A stretch of DNA of 64,000 nt from NCBI RefSeq assembly GCF_004793635.1, contig NZ_SRXV01000001.1:682501-746500 (forward strand). Direction: 5' to 3'. Below, in pieces: positions 48,250 to 56,969 of the stretch. The DNA is from Marinicauda pacifica (GTDB taxonomy: Bacteria; Pseudomonadota; Alphaproteobacteria; Caulobacterales; Maricaulaceae). Both the position numbers and the translations under genes were made by a program. Position 1 is the stretch's first letter, and each line of letters begins with the position of its first letter. The notes under the pieces are model-generated. The model was not told the DNA's origin, searched no databases, and was given only the letters and a program-made list of their open reading frames with translations.

Positions 48250-48328
48250 GAAACCGCTCGTTTGAGACAGGGCCGTCACAACGCCCTGCTAGGCTCTCCC
48301 GCACAGATCATCCGGGAGGACCCTTTTC

Positions 48329-48967
48329 ATGTTTCACGCCCTTTTCGCCGCCGCCCTTGCTGCCGCCGCAGTCCAGCCGGTGACGCCGCAGACCGATCCG
48401 GACGCCTTCGTGCTCGCCATCATCGACGTGGAGACGACGGGGCTCGAGCCCGGCCATCACGAGATGATCGATATCGGGGCGGTCTACACCGATCTTGAAG
48501 GGGAGGTGCTCGGTGAGTTCTTCATCCGCATCACCCCCGACCATCCCGAGCGCGCCGGTGAGACCGCGCGGGGCATCAACGGCTTCGACGAGGCCCGCTG
48601 GGCCGAGCTCGACGCATCTGGCGAGGCGGAGGCGGCCCGCGCCTTCCTGGCGTTTCATGACGAGATGGCGGGCGGCCGCACCGCGCTCTTCACCGCCTAC
48701 AACGCCCATTTCGACCGCGCCTTCGTGGACGCCTGGCTGAAGGAGGAGGGCCATGGCGGGGTGTCGGACCTGTTTACCTATTTCATGGTGGACCTGCCGT
48801 CGCTGGCCTGGGGGCGCGGCTATCGCGGCCTTTACGGCGGCGAGATCGCGCAAGCGCTCGGCATCGAACCGGAAACCAGCGATCCCCTGGAACACACTGG
48901 TCAATCCGGCGCCGCATGGAATCTTCAATTCTACCGCGCGCTGATGGCCGCAGAGCTCCGCGAGTAA
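48329..48967 (+). CDS. DnaQ-like 3'-5' exonuclease domain protein with an export signal
   Basis: 212 residues. An RNase-T/DnaQ fold: ExoI as IIDVETTGLEPG (Asp33, Glu35), ExoII as YNAHFDRAF (Asp129). In ExoIII the family HxxxxD reads HTGQSG (His189, Gly194), so the last metal-binding Asp is missing. The first 20 residues (MFHALFAAALAAAAVQPVTP) look like a short signal peptide, which is odd for a DNA exonuclease. It may be an exported protein with weak or no nuclease activity, or the true start may be further inside. No operon partner; bounded by repeats on both sides. Confidence 0.75.
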   Translation: MFHALFAAALAAAAVQPVTPQTDPDAFVLAIIDVETTGLEPGHHEMIDIGAVYTDLEGEVLGEFFIRITPDHPERAGETARGINGFDEARWAELDASGEAEAARAFLAFHDEMAGGRTALFTAYNAHFDRAFVDAWLKEEGHGGVSDLFTYFMVDLPSLAWGRGYRGLYGGEIAQALGIEPETSDPLEHTGQSGAAWNLQFYRALMAAELRE

Positions 48968-49015
48968 CACGGCGGCGCAGGCTCACTCCCCCACTCTCCT
49001 TCTCCCGCTCCACGA

Positions 49016-49255
49016 CTCTTTCCTGACGAAAGTCAGGACCCAGGGGAGGACGGGCGGCGTGATCGGATGACACCGCTCCTCGCTCTCTGGATCCCAGCAT
49101 TCGCTGGGAAAGAGGAGTGCGCGATTTGTCTTGATGATTGCGCCTCGACTTTCAAATAGAGCTGAAACCCCGGCCAAACCGAAGGCGCCGAGCCGGGGCC
49201 TCGGAGACGCAGGATCGCCTGAGGTCCCGGGTCCGCTGCGCGGCCCGGGATTTCA
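49016..49255. repeat. tandem composite repeat (class A doublet plus class D), unit 1
   Basis: Class A doublet at 49016-49114 (left hairpin TGACGAAAGTCA, right CAGCATTCGCTG), a linker beginning GTGCGCGATTTGT, then class D at 49163-49255. Class D opens TGAAACCCCGGCC and closes GCGGCCCGGGATTTCA, so its ends are inverted. Repeated at 49313-49550. Confidence 0.85.
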
Positions 49256-49312
49256 GGGGGGCAGGCGGTTCTGCCGGTGAAGGGCCAGTTTAAGGTATTG
49301 AAAAGTCGACTC

Positions 49313-49550
49313 CTCTTTCCTGACGAAAGTCAGGACCCAGAGAGGACAGGGCGGCGTCATCGGATGATGGCACTCTACGCTCTCTGGATCCCAGCGGCCG
49401 CTGGGAAAGAGACGTGCGCGATTTGTGTTGGGGGTTGTGCCTGGACTCTCAACCAATGCTGAAACCCCGGCCAAGCCGAAGGCGCAGAGCCGGGGGCTTG
49501 GAGCTGGATGGTCACCCGGTCCCGGGTCCGCTTCGCGGCCCGGGATTTCA
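49313..49550. repeat. tandem composite repeat (class A doublet plus class D), unit 2
   Basis: Class A doublet at 49313-49411, the linker GTGCGCGATTTGT, class D at 49460-49550. Same order and spacing as unit 1, about 297 bp away, with scattered substitutions. The 57 bp between units show nothing. Together they fill the 608-bp gap between the exonuclease gene and the convergent gene at 49576. Confidence 0.85.
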
Positions 49551-49575
49551 AGAGGTGTGAGGAAGACCAGTAGGC

Positions 49576-52179
49576 TCAGCCCCCCGGCGGCGTGCCCGAC
49601 CAGTTGCAGGCGTCGCAGACGAGGGTGCTGCCTTTTTCAAGCAGGGTGAAGTGGCCGCATTCCGGGCAGGGGTCGCCGGAATAGCTGTCGGCCGTGCGGG
49701 CCACGCTGGACACGCTGCCCGAGCCACCTGAACCGCCGGAAACCCCGCCAGATACTCCGCTCGCAGACACATCCTCGTCCTCGTCGAGCGCGTCGGCGCG
49801 CCCGGCTTGCGCCGCGCGCGCCTTTCTCGGCCCGGCCAGCATCACGACATTGTCGGGCAGCTGGCCGCGCGAGAAGCCCTTGGAGATGAATTTGCTGGGG
49901 TCGGCCTCGACGATCTTTTCCTTCGCCACGCCGTCTCCCAGCGCTGCCGGGTCCGATTTCGGGCCGTCGCTCTGCGCGAGATCCTCGCGCCCGAGATAGG
50001 AGGTGCCGAGCTCGCGGAAGAGATAGTCCAGGATGGAGGTGGCGTACTTGATGGAATCGTTGCCTTCCACCGGGCCGGCCGGTTCGAAGCGCGTGAAGAC
50101 GTAGGCGTCCACGAATTCCTCCAGCGGCACGCCGTATTGCAGGCCGATGGAGATCGCGATGGCGAAATTATTCATCAGCGAGCGGAAGGCCGCGCCTTCC
50201 TTGTGCATGTCAATGAAGATCTCGCCGAGCTCGCCATCGTCGAACTCGCCGGTGTGCAGATAGACTTTGTGTCCGCCCACCGTGGCCTTCTGGATATAGC
50301 CCTTGCGCCGGTCGGGCAGCTTGCGGCGCCGGGCCGGGCCTTCGACCATGCGTTCCACGACCTTCTCGACCACACGCTCCTCGGCGACGAATTCGCGCCG
50401 TCCGTAATCGCCGCCCTCGAACTCGATCGTGTTGAGCAGGTCGTAGAGCGCGTCGCCCTCGCGGCGCAGCGTCACGCCATGCAGGCCGCGGCGCGCGCAC
50501 GACACGATGAGGCGCGAGACCTCGTCAATCCCGGCCGAACCGGGCAGGGCCAGTTCCAGGTCGCAGGACCGGCCGCTCGCCGCCTCGATGCCGGCCGCCA
50601 TGGCCAGGCGCGCCTCCAGCGAGGGCGCCGCGAACACGGCGCGCAGCTCTGGCGTGAGGGCGCTGCACGCGTCCAGCTGGCCGGTGCCGTGGACGAAACG
50701 TTCGGCGGCCTCGATGTCCTCGGCGCTGACGCCGAAGGCTTCCAGAAGGCCCGCTCCGGCCGCTTCGAGCTGTTCGGGCGCCAGGCCGCAGCGGCGTGCA
50801 ATCTCTTCGCCCACCGTCCAGCGGTTGAAGGCGTGGCGCACGGCCATGCCGTCGGCGATCATCGCCTCGATGCGCGCCAGATCCTCGTCATCAAGCCCCT
50901 GACGCTGCAGGGCGGACAGCCAATCCGCGCCGAGCCCGGACAGCGTGCCGCGGCCGGTGGCGTGCCGGATGGCGGCCCGGCTTGCCTCGTCTCCGGCGGA
51001 TTCCAGCGCGATGCGGGCGCTCTTTGTCAGGTCGCCCGCGCGCACCAGGTTGGCAATCGGGTGGATCGAGATCGAGTCCAGGCCCAGCGCATCGCAGCAG
51101 GGCCCGTCGGGCGCTTTCAGCGAGACCGGGGCCGGGGAGTGGTCCTGGACCAGGGTGACGAGGGAGGCGGCCGTCTCGCGCGCCGCGTCGCTGTCATAGG
51201 CCAGATGCAGGCGCATCAGGGCGGCGGCCAGATTGGCAAGGCCCAGCGCGCCGGCCGGCTCGGCCGCGCGGCCCCAGAGGGCGGCAGCGTGGGCGAGCGC
51301 GTCCCGGTCGAGTTCGCCCCCGGTCACGAAGGCGGCAAGGTTCAGCACGGCGGCCGGCTCATGCTTGTCCTGCGGTTTGAACTCGAGCCTGGGCGTCCCA
51401 TGGGTCCAGATCGTCTCGGCGATCCGGGCGAGCAGGGCGCGCGGGGTCTCGTCCAGACCGTCCAGCCGCGCGTCGCCATCCACCGCGTCGAAGAAATCGG
51501 GGGACAGGCGCAGGCTTTGTGCCCGGGGTGCGGGCGGGGAGAGATCGAGCCCGGCCTCTACCTCGGTGATGCCCTGGCGGGCGCGCGAGATGGCCCGCTC
51601 GATCATCGCGTCCGGCGCGCCGTCCCGGCGCGCGGCGCGCACGGCTCGGGCCAGCGCCCGGTTGCGGCGCGGGTCGAAGCATTCTTCCGGCGTCCCGTCG
51701 CAGTTCACGCACGCCGACGCGACCGATTCCAGACGCTCGCGCAAGACGCGCGCGCCGAGGTCGGCGGCCGCGCTGCCCGCCGCATGCGCGTTGACATCAT
51801 CGAGTAGCGCGCGTGCATGGCTCAAGCCGACAGGTGGCAGCGGATGATGGTCTTCGCGCATGGAGTTAGGTGCCGCTTCGCAGCGTATCATGCTGGCGGC
51901 GAGCTCGGCTGCGGCGAGCTTTCTATCGTCTTGATCCCATTGGGAAACGATGCGCTCTGCCAGCTCGGTAATGGCCTGTTCGAGATCGCCGCCGCGGTCC
52001 AGCTCGTATCCGGTCAGGGCCGCGAAGCCGAGGATTGAGGCGGCGTCGAAATGGGCCGGAACCCGCAACGGGACAGGCGTCCCCGCCTCCAGCGCATCGG
52101 GATCGGCGAGGGATAGGTCGCGCGTTTCCCAGTCGGTGTGAGGGGCCTCGGGGCCGGTCAGTCGGGGATCGAGCGCCAT
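49576..52179 (-). CDS. TSCPD-domain protein related to the C-terminal part of class II ribonucleotide reductase (NrdJ)
   Basis: 867 residues. From about residue 480 it resembles the end of B12-dependent NrdJ: FGVSAEDIEAAERFVHGTGQ, then the TSCPD region at about 610-740 (RRKLPDRRKGYIQKATVGGH; GELGEIFIDMHKEGAAFRSL; NNFAIAISIGLQYGVPLEEF; NDSIKYATSILDYLFRELG), and a terminal zinc-ribbon pair (CPECGH at about 838, CDACNW at about 855). The N-terminal half is helical and Ala-rich, with CVNCDGTPEEC near 155, and I cannot find the NrdJ catalytic barrel in it. It is probably a non-catalytic relative. The ATG at 52179 has GGAG upstream; the frame continues upstream without similarity. Divergent from the NDUFA12-like gene. 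Confidence 0.75.
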   Translation of the reverse strand: MALDPRLTGPEAPHTDWETRDLSLADPDALEAGTPVPLRVPAHFDAASILGFAALTGYELDRGGDLEQAITELAERIVSQWDQDDRKLAAAELAASMIRCEAAPNSMREDHHPLPPVGLSHARALLDDVNAHAAGSAAADLGARVLRERLESVASACVNCDGTPEECFDPRRNRALARAVRAARRDGAPDAMIERAISRARQGITEVEAGLDLSPPAPRAQSLRLSPDFFDAVDGDARLDGLDETPRALLARIAETIWTHGTPRLEFKPQDKHEPAAVLNLAAFVTGGELDRDALAHAAALWGRAAEPAGALGLANLAAALMRLHLAYDSDAARETAASLVTLVQDHSPAPVSLKAPDGPCCDALGLDSISIHPIANLVRAGDLTKSARIALESAGDEASRAAIRHATGRGTLSGLGADWLSALQRQGLDDEDLARIEAMIADGMAVRHAFNRWTVGEEIARRCGLAPEQLEAAGAGLLEAFGVSAEDIEAAERFVHGTGQLDACSALTPELRAVFAAPSLEARLAMAAGIEAASGRSCDLELALPGSAGIDEVSRLIVSCARRGLHGVTLRREGDALYDLLNTIEFEGGDYGRREFVAEERVVEKVVERMVEGPARRRKLPDRRKGYIQKATVGGHKVYLHTGEFDDGELGEIFIDMHKEGAAFRSLMNNFAIAISIGLQYGVPLEEFVDAYVFTRFEPAGPVEGNDSIKYATSILDYLFRELGTSYLGREDLAQSDGPKSDPAALGDGVAKEKIVEADPSKFISKGFSRGQLPDNVVMLAGPRKARAAQAGRADALDEDEDVSASGVSGGVSGGSGGSGSVSSVARTADSYSGDPCPECGHFTLLEKGSTLVCDACNWSGTPPGG

Positions 52180-52370
52180 GGGAACTCCGGGGATAAACGG
52201 GGCGGGAAACGCGAATCGCCTGCTATGGTATCGCGTCCCGGCCCGGCGTGTCGAAAAAGCCGTAGCCGGACTGCAAACGGCGTGTTTGACAGCGCTCTCA
52301 CTGGACCCGGGCGGCCTGCGTGGGCATAGTCGCGCGCGAGACACACACCCCTTAGAGGACCGCCTCGATC

Positions 52371-52778
52371 ATGCTCTTCTTCAAACGCCTTTTCGCCTGG
52401 TGGGACGGTGCCACCCTGGGCACGCTGTGGACGATTTCGCGCGGGGGTAAGTTCGTCGGCCGGGACGAAACCGGCAACCGCTACTTCGAAGAGGCCGAGG
52501 GCAAGGGAACCGGCGCCGGCAAGACCCGCCGCCGCTGGGTGATCTACAAGGGCTATGCCGACGCCTCCCGCGTTCCGTCCGACTGGCATGGCTGGATGCA
52601 CCACACCTTCGACACCCCGCCCAGCGAGACGCCGCTGCCGCGCCATGCCTGGGAAAAGGATCACCAGCCGAATATGACCGGCACGATTCACGCTTATCGT
52701 CCAAAGGGTTCGCTGGCCTCGGCCCGCGAGCGCCAGCGCACGACCGCCGACTATGAGAGCTGGACTCCGGAAGGATAG
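52371..52778 (+). CDS. NADH:ubiquinone oxidoreductase accessory subunit, NDUFA12 family
   Basis: 135 residues. The family core is clear: WTISRGGKFVGRDETGNRYF, RRRWVIYKGYADASRVPSDW, HGWMHHTFDTPP, then HQPNMTGT. In alphaproteobacteria this protein, like the mitochondrial B17.2 subunit, is an accessory part of complex I. It is followed by mlaD (5-bp gap) and DUF2155 in a well-known alphaproteobacterial order. Confidence 0.95.
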   Translation: MLFFKRLFAWWDGATLGTLWTISRGGKFVGRDETGNRYFEEAEGKGTGAGKTRRRWVIYKGYADASRVPSDWHGWMHHTFDTPPSETPLPRHAWEKDHQPNMTGTIHAYRPKGSLASARERQRTTADYESWTPEG

Positions 52779-52783
52779 GATCA

Positions 52784-53266
52784 ATGAGAAGCGGTGCTGT
52801 TCTCGAGACCCTGATCGGTCTGATCGTCCTGGCCGCCGCCGGGCTGTTCCTGTTCTACGCGCAGGGCCAGCTCGACGAGGGCCCGGGCCGCAGCGGCTAT
52901 GCGGTCAATGCCAGGTTCAACTCGATCGGCGACCTCGCCCGGGGCGCCGACGTGCGCGTCGCCGGTGTCTCCGTCGGCACGGTGTCGGACATCTCGCTCG
53001 ACACCCAGACCTATTTCGCGCGGACCCATCTCACCATTCGTTCGGATGTTGAAATCCCTGAAGATTCAACGGCCAAGATTGCCATGGCCGGGCTTCTCGG
53101 AGGCTCTTACGTGGAGATCGAGCCGGGCGGCGCTATGGAAATGCTGGAGGCCGGCGGAGAGATCGAGTTCACTCAGGGCGCCATCGACCTGTTCGATCTG
53201 ATCGGTCAGTTCATGAGTCAGCGCGGGACCTCGAATTCGGATTCCAGCGCCTCGACATCGCCGTAA
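52784..53266 (+). CDS. mlaD: MlaD, MCE-domain lipid-transport protein
   Basis: 160 residues. One N-terminal transmembrane helix (LETLIGLIVLAAAGLFLFYA), then a single MCE domain (YAVNARFNSIGDLARGADVR, then VAGVSVGTVSDISLD; STAKIAMAGLLGGSYVEIEP). MlaD forms a hexameric ring on MlaE. Its partners mlaE and mlaF lie 33 kb away in this window, so the system is encoded at two loci. Confidence 0.94.
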   Translation: MRSGAVLETLIGLIVLAAAGLFLFYAQGQLDEGPGRSGYAVNARFNSIGDLARGADVRVAGVSVGTVSDISLDTQTYFARTHLTIRSDVEIPEDSTAKIAMAGLLGGSYVEIEPGGAMEMLEAGGEIEFTQGAIDLFDLIGQFMSQRGTSNSDSSASTSP

Positions 53267-53287
53267 AGCGGTGCGAGCGTTCACCCC

Positions 53288-53701
53288 ATGATGATCAAGA
53301 CGTTTCTTCTTCCGATTCTGGCGGCTTCCGCGTTGGCGGCCCAGACGCAGGCCCAGTCCCTGCCCGACGCTGACGAGCCGGGCTCGGAGCCCGGTTCCGT
53401 GGCGATCCTGCGCGGGCTCGACAAGGTGACGGCCCGTACCCGGGATTTCGAAGCGCCGGTCGGCGAGCGTGTCGAGTTCGGAGCGCTCGAGATCGAGGTG
53501 AAGTATTGCCGCCGGCGTCCGCCGGAAGAACCGCCCGAGACGTTTGTTTTCATGGAAGTTTTCGATCGCCGCACAGACGGCTTCGGATCGGATGTGGACG
53601 GCGCGGAAATCTTCTCCGGCTGGATGTTTGCCTCCAACCCGGCGCTCAATCCACTCGAACACCCCGTCTATGACGTGTGGGTGATCGACTGCAGGAGCTG
53701 A
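53288..53701 (+). CDS. DUF2155 exported protein
   Basis: 137 residues. Signal peptide (MMIKTFLLPILAASALAAQT). DUF2155 core: ILRGLDKVTARTRDFEAPVG, then LEIEVKYCRRRPPEEPPETF, IFSGWMFASNPALNPLEHPV and YDVWVIDC. Function unknown; the family is nearly always next to NDUFA12-like genes and aat. Its last 34 bp overlap the end of the convergent aat gene. Confidence 0.9.
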   Translation: MMIKTFLLPILAASALAAQTQAQSLPDADEPGSEPGSVAILRGLDKVTARTRDFEAPVGERVEFGALEIEVKYCRRRPPEEPPETFVFMEVFDRRTDGFGSDVDGAEIFSGWMFASNPALNPLEHPVYDVWVIDCRS

Positions 53702-54318
53702 TGGCCCGACAGGCCGTCGGGAAGCGCAAAGAAGTCGGCTTCGTGGTCGGTCGCATCGTCCAGCTTGGCCGCATAGACGTGGCGTGACACGGTCCGAGCG
53801 CCGAAGCGCTCCAGATGGGCGGTCGTGAACTGTGCGTCCAGCAAGCGGTACTGGCCGGCCTGCAGGCGGGCCACCAGATGAACCAGCGCAACCTTGGAGG
53901 CATCGGTCGCGCGCGAGAACATGCTCTCGCCAAAGAACGCCGCCCCGATCGAAACGCCATACAGGCCCCCGGCCAGCGCGCCGCCCTTCCAGCATTCCAG
54001 CGAATGGGCATGACCGGCGCGGTGCATCTCCCGGTAAAGATTGAGGATTGGCTGGTTGATCCAGGTTTCCTCGCGCCCGGGTCCCGGCGCCGCGCACGCA
54101 TTCACCACCGCGTCGAAGCAGCGATTGACCGTGACGTGGAACATGTCCTGGCGCACGACTTTCTTCAGGCTGCGCGGAATATGAAATTCGTGCAGCGGCA
54201 GGATGCCCCGCTCGTCCGGGTTCAGCAGGAAAATCCGTGGATCGTCGCGTGCTTCGGCCATGGGGAAGACCCCCCGGCGGTAGCAGGCCAGCAATTCCTC
54301 GACACCGAAGCCGCGCAT
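53668..54318 (-). CDS. aat: leucyl/phenylalanyl-tRNA-protein transferase
   Basis: 216 residues. It adds Leu or Phe to N-terminal Arg/Lys of proteins for ClpS-ClpAP degradation. Landmarks: LLACYRRGVFPMAEA, ERGILPLHEFHIPRSLKK, ETWINQPILNLYREMHRAGH and FFGESMFSRATDASKVAL. It begins 10 bp after accC and may be part of that operon. The stop lies inside the DUF2155 gene. Confidence 0.95.
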   Translation of the reverse strand: MRGFGVEELLACYRRGVFPMAEARDDPRIFLLNPDERGILPLHEFHIPRSLKKVVRQDMFHVTVNRCFDAVVNACAAPGPGREETWINQPILNLYREMHRAGHAHSLECWKGGALAGGLYGVSIGAAFFGESMFSRATDASKVALVHLVARLQAGQYRLLDAQFTTAHLERFGARTVSRHVYAAKLDDATDHEADFFALPDGLSGHQLLQSITHTS

Positions 54319-54328
54319 GCGGCCCCTC

Positions 54329-55675
54329 CTATTGTCCGCGCTCGGCCAGAAACTGCTCCAGCCAGCGAATGTGATAGTCGCCGCTGATGAATTCGGGCTG
54401 TTCGAGAAGCTCTAGATGGAGGGGGATGGTCGTCTCGACACCGCCCACCACCATCTCCTGCAGCGCGCGCCGAAGGCGCAGCAGGGCTTCCTGCCGGCTG
54501 CGTCCGTGCACGATCAGCTTTCCGATGAGGCTGTCGTAATAGGGCGGGATGGAATAGCCGGAGTACAGTGCGCTATCGAGGCGCACGCCTGGGCCGCCGG
54601 GGGCGTGAAAATCGGTCACCTTGCCGGGCGAAGGGGCAAAGGTGAACGGATTCTCGGCGTTGATCCGGCATTCGATCGCATGGCCGTTGATCTTGATCTC
54701 GTCCTGGGTGAAGCCCAGCACTTCGCCATTGGCGACGCGGATCTGCTCGCGCACCAGGTCGATTCCCGTGATCTCCTCGGTCACCGGATGCTCCACCTGC
54801 AGGCGGGTATTCATCTCGATGAAGAAGAACTCGCCGTTTTCGTAGAGGAATTCGACCGTTCCCGCGCCGCGGTAGCCGATATTGCGAACGGCATCGGTCA
54901 CCGTCTTGCCGATGCGGGCGCGCTCTTCATCGGTGAGGGTCGGGGAGGGGGCTTCTTCCAGTACTTTCTGGTGACGGCGCTGCAGCGAACAATCGCGCTC
55001 GGCAAGATGAACCACATTGCCGTGCTGGTCGGCCATGACCTGGATTTCGATGTGACGCGGCTTGCCGAGATATTTCTCAATATAGACCGCACCGTCCCCG
55101 AAGGCCGCCTTCGCCTCGGTCGACGCGGTCTGGAGGGCCTGCTCCAGCTTGTCTTCGCTCTCGGCGACCTTCATGCCGCGTCCACCGCCGCCCGAGGCGG
55201 CCTTGATCAGCACGGGAAAGCCGATCTCCTTGGCGATGCGGCGCGCTTCCTTCATGTCCGTGATCGCACCGCCAGAGCCGGGCACGACCGGAATACCGGC
55301 ATCGGCCGCGGCCTGCTTGGCGGTGATCTTGTCGCCCATCAGCCGGATGGTCTCGGGCTTCGGACCGATGAAGACCAGGCCGTGGGCCTCGACGATCTCG
55401 GCGAAGCGCGCGTTTTCCGACAGGAAGCCATAGCCGGGGTGGATCGCCTGCGCGCCGGTGATCTCGGCTGCGGCAATGATCGAGGGCACGTTGAGGTACG
55501 AACGCCCTGCCGGCGGCGGCCCCAGACACACGCTTTCATCGGCCAGGCGCACATGCATCGCGTCGGCGTCGGCTTCGGAATGCACCGCAACCGTGCGGAT
55601 GCCCATGTCCTGGCAGGCGCGGTGAATGCGAAGTGCGATCTCGCCCCGGTTGGCGATGAGGATCTTGTCGAACAT
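54329..55675 (-). CDS. accC: biotin carboxylase, acetyl-CoA carboxylase subunit
   Basis: 448 residues. ATP-grasp enzyme. [20 protein letters not shown] at the N-terminus, the glycine-rich loop [13 protein letters not shown]-site [16 protein letters not shown], and [18 protein letters not shown] with the catalytic Arg. It carboxylates the biotin carried by AccB, supplying malonyl-CoA for the fab genes at 26-29 kb. 15 bp after accB. Confidence 0.98.
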   Translation of the reverse strand: MFDKILIANRGEIALRIHRACQDMGIRTVAVHSEADADAMHVRLADESVCLGPPPAGRSYLNVPSIIAAAEITGAQAIHPGYGFLSENARFAEIVEAHGLVFIGPKPETIRLMGDKITAKQAAADAGIPVVPGSGGAITDMKEARRIAKEIGFPVLIKAASGGGGRGMKVAESEDKLEQALQTASTEAKAAFGDGAVYIEKYLGKPRHIEIQVMADQHGNVVHLAERDCSLQRRHQKVLEEAPSPTLTDEERARIGKTVTDAVRNIGYRGAGTVEFLYENGEFFFIEMNTRLQVEHPVTEEITGIDLVREQIRVANGEVLGFTQDEIKINGHAIECRINAENPFTFAPSPGKVTDFHAPGGPGVRLDSALYSGYSIPPYYDSLIGKLIVHGRSRQEALLRLRRALQEMVVGGVETTIPLHLELLEQPEFISGDYHIRWLEQFLAERGQ

Positions 55676-55690
55676 GAGATTGCGCCCGGA

Positions 55691-56185
55691 TCAGGAGATG
55701 ATGAAGAGGGGCTCGCCGTATTCGACCGGCTGGGCGTCGTCGACCAGGATTTCGGTGATCTTGCCGGACGAGGGTGCCGTGATGGGATTGAAGGTCTTCA
55801 TCGCCTCGATCAGCAGGATGGTGTCACCTTCCTTCACCGCGTCGCCAACCGAAACGAAGTTCGGCGATTCCGGATTAGGCTTGCGGTAGACGGTCCCCAC
55901 CATCGGCGACTTGACGGCGCCCGGATGGCTGGCCGGATCGGCGGCCTTCGTCGAAGCCGGTGTTTCTGGCGGATTGGTGCTGGCCGCCTGCGGCGCGGCA
56001 GCCGGCGCGGGAGCTGGGGCCGGCGCATGCGCGTAGGCGATCGGAGCGGCATGAATTTCACGCGCGACGCGGATACGCAGTTCGCCGCGTTCGAGCTCGA
56101 TCTCTGTCAGTTCCGAATCGCGCAGGATCTTTGCCAGATCGCGTGCGAGCTTGGAATCGTTCTGCTGAGACGGGTTGGATGCCAT
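55691..56185 (-). CDS. accB: biotin carboxyl carrier protein of acetyl-CoA carboxylase
   Basis: 164 residues. N-terminal helical domain, an Ala/Pro-rich linker (about 55-85: APIAYAHAPAPAPAPAAAPQ), then the biotinyl domain. Biotin attaches to Lys130 in IEAMKTFNPI, where Thr-Phe replaces the more usual Leu-Met/Met-Asn after the AMK core. Normal accB-accC order. Confidence 0.97.
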   Translation of the reverse strand: MASNPSQQNDSKLARDLAKILRDSELTEIELERGELRIRVAREIHAAPIAYAHAPAPAPAPAAAPQAASTNPPETPASTKAADPASHPGAVKSPMVGTVYRKPNPESPNFVSVGDAVKEGDTILLIEAMKTFNPITAPSSGKITEILVDDAQPVEYGEPLFIIS

Positions 56186-56210
56186 GTATGCCGTGCCCTT
56201 CTTCTATTTT

Positions 56211-56660
56211 TCAGGCCGCGCCGTTCGCGATGATCTCAGCGGCGGCCTTGATCCCTAACACATAACCCAACGCGCCAAAGCCGGATATGACACCATCGGC
56301 AACGAGGCTGACGTAGGAATGATGACGGAAGCTCTCGCGCGCCATTGGCTGAGAGAGGTGTATTTCGATGATCGGCAGGTCTAGCGCTTTCAGCGCGTCG
56401 TGCAAAGCCACAGAGGTATGGCCGTAAGCTGCCGGGTTGATGAGCAGGACGGAGGCGTCTGCGCGCGCCTCGTGGATCCATTCGACCAGCACGCCTTCAT
56501 GATTGGACTGGCGGAAGACACAGTCCAGCCCCAGTCCGGCCGCTTCCGCTTCGCATCGCGCCTTGATGTCGTTCAGCGTTTCCCGGCCGTATATGCCAGG
56601 CTCGCGCGTACCGAGCAGATTGAGATTCGGCCCGTTCAGAATATGGATCGGCTTGGTCAT
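56211..56660 (-). CDS. aroQ: type II 3-dehydroquinate dehydratase
   Basis: 149 residues. [18 protein letters not shown] carries the catalytic region, followed by [33 protein letters not shown] and [17 protein letters not shown]. Third step of the shikimate pathway. It heads the aroQ-accB-accC-aat string, an order common in alphaproteobacteria. Divergent from thiS across 95 bp. Confidence 0.97.
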   Translation of the reverse strand: MTKPIHILNGPNLNLLGTREPGIYGRETLNDIKARCEAEAAGLGLDCVFRQSNHEGVLVEWIHEARADASVLLINPAAYGHTSVALHDALKALDLPIIEIHLSQPMARESFRHHSYVSLVADGVISGFGALGYVLGIKAAAEIIANGAA

Positions 56661-56755
56661 CGTCCCGGCCCTGTGCTCGAAGTCGGATCGCAGCCTTGAC
56701 TGCGGGCGGCGGTTTTACGACGTGAAGATACGAAGAAACAAGAAAAGACCGAGCC

Positions 56756-56965
56756 ATGAGTGCAATAAGCATAACGGTGAACGGCGAACCGCGCGATGTC
56801 CCGGCGGGACTGACGCTGGAGGGGCTGCTGACGGAATTGTCGCTTCAGCCGCGCAAGGTTGCTGTGGAACGTAATCTGGAGATCGCGCCACGTTCGGCGT
56901 ATGGCCAGATAGAGATCGAGGCGGGCGACCGTCTTGAGATCGTTCATTTTGTCGGAGGAGGCTGA
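56756..56965 (+). CDS. thiS: thiazole sulfur carrier protein ThiS
   Basis: 69 residues, ubiquitin-like fold ([20 protein letters not shown], then [18 protein letters not shown]) ending in the GGG tail that is adenylated and thiocarboxylated. It lies 4 bp before thiG. No TPP riboswitch signature is visible in the 95 bp upstream. Confidence 0.95.
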   Translation: MSAISITVNGEPRDVPAGLTLEGLLTELSLQPRKVAVERNLEIAPRSAYGQIEIEAGDRLEIVHFVGGG

Positions 56966-56969
56966 GCCT

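Noticed and set aside
49016..49550. CRISPR-like look of regularly spaced repeats
   Set aside because: The repeats are long, palindromic composites with only two units and no uniform spacers, and no cas gene is near.
54416..56233. 605-codon open frame antisense to accC and accB
   Set aside because: It is a shadow of two unmistakable genes on the other strand and has no family similarity.
56661..56755. TPP riboswitch in front of thiS
   Set aside because: The gap is only 95 bp, is shared with aroQ, and lacks the CUGAGA-type THI-box core.
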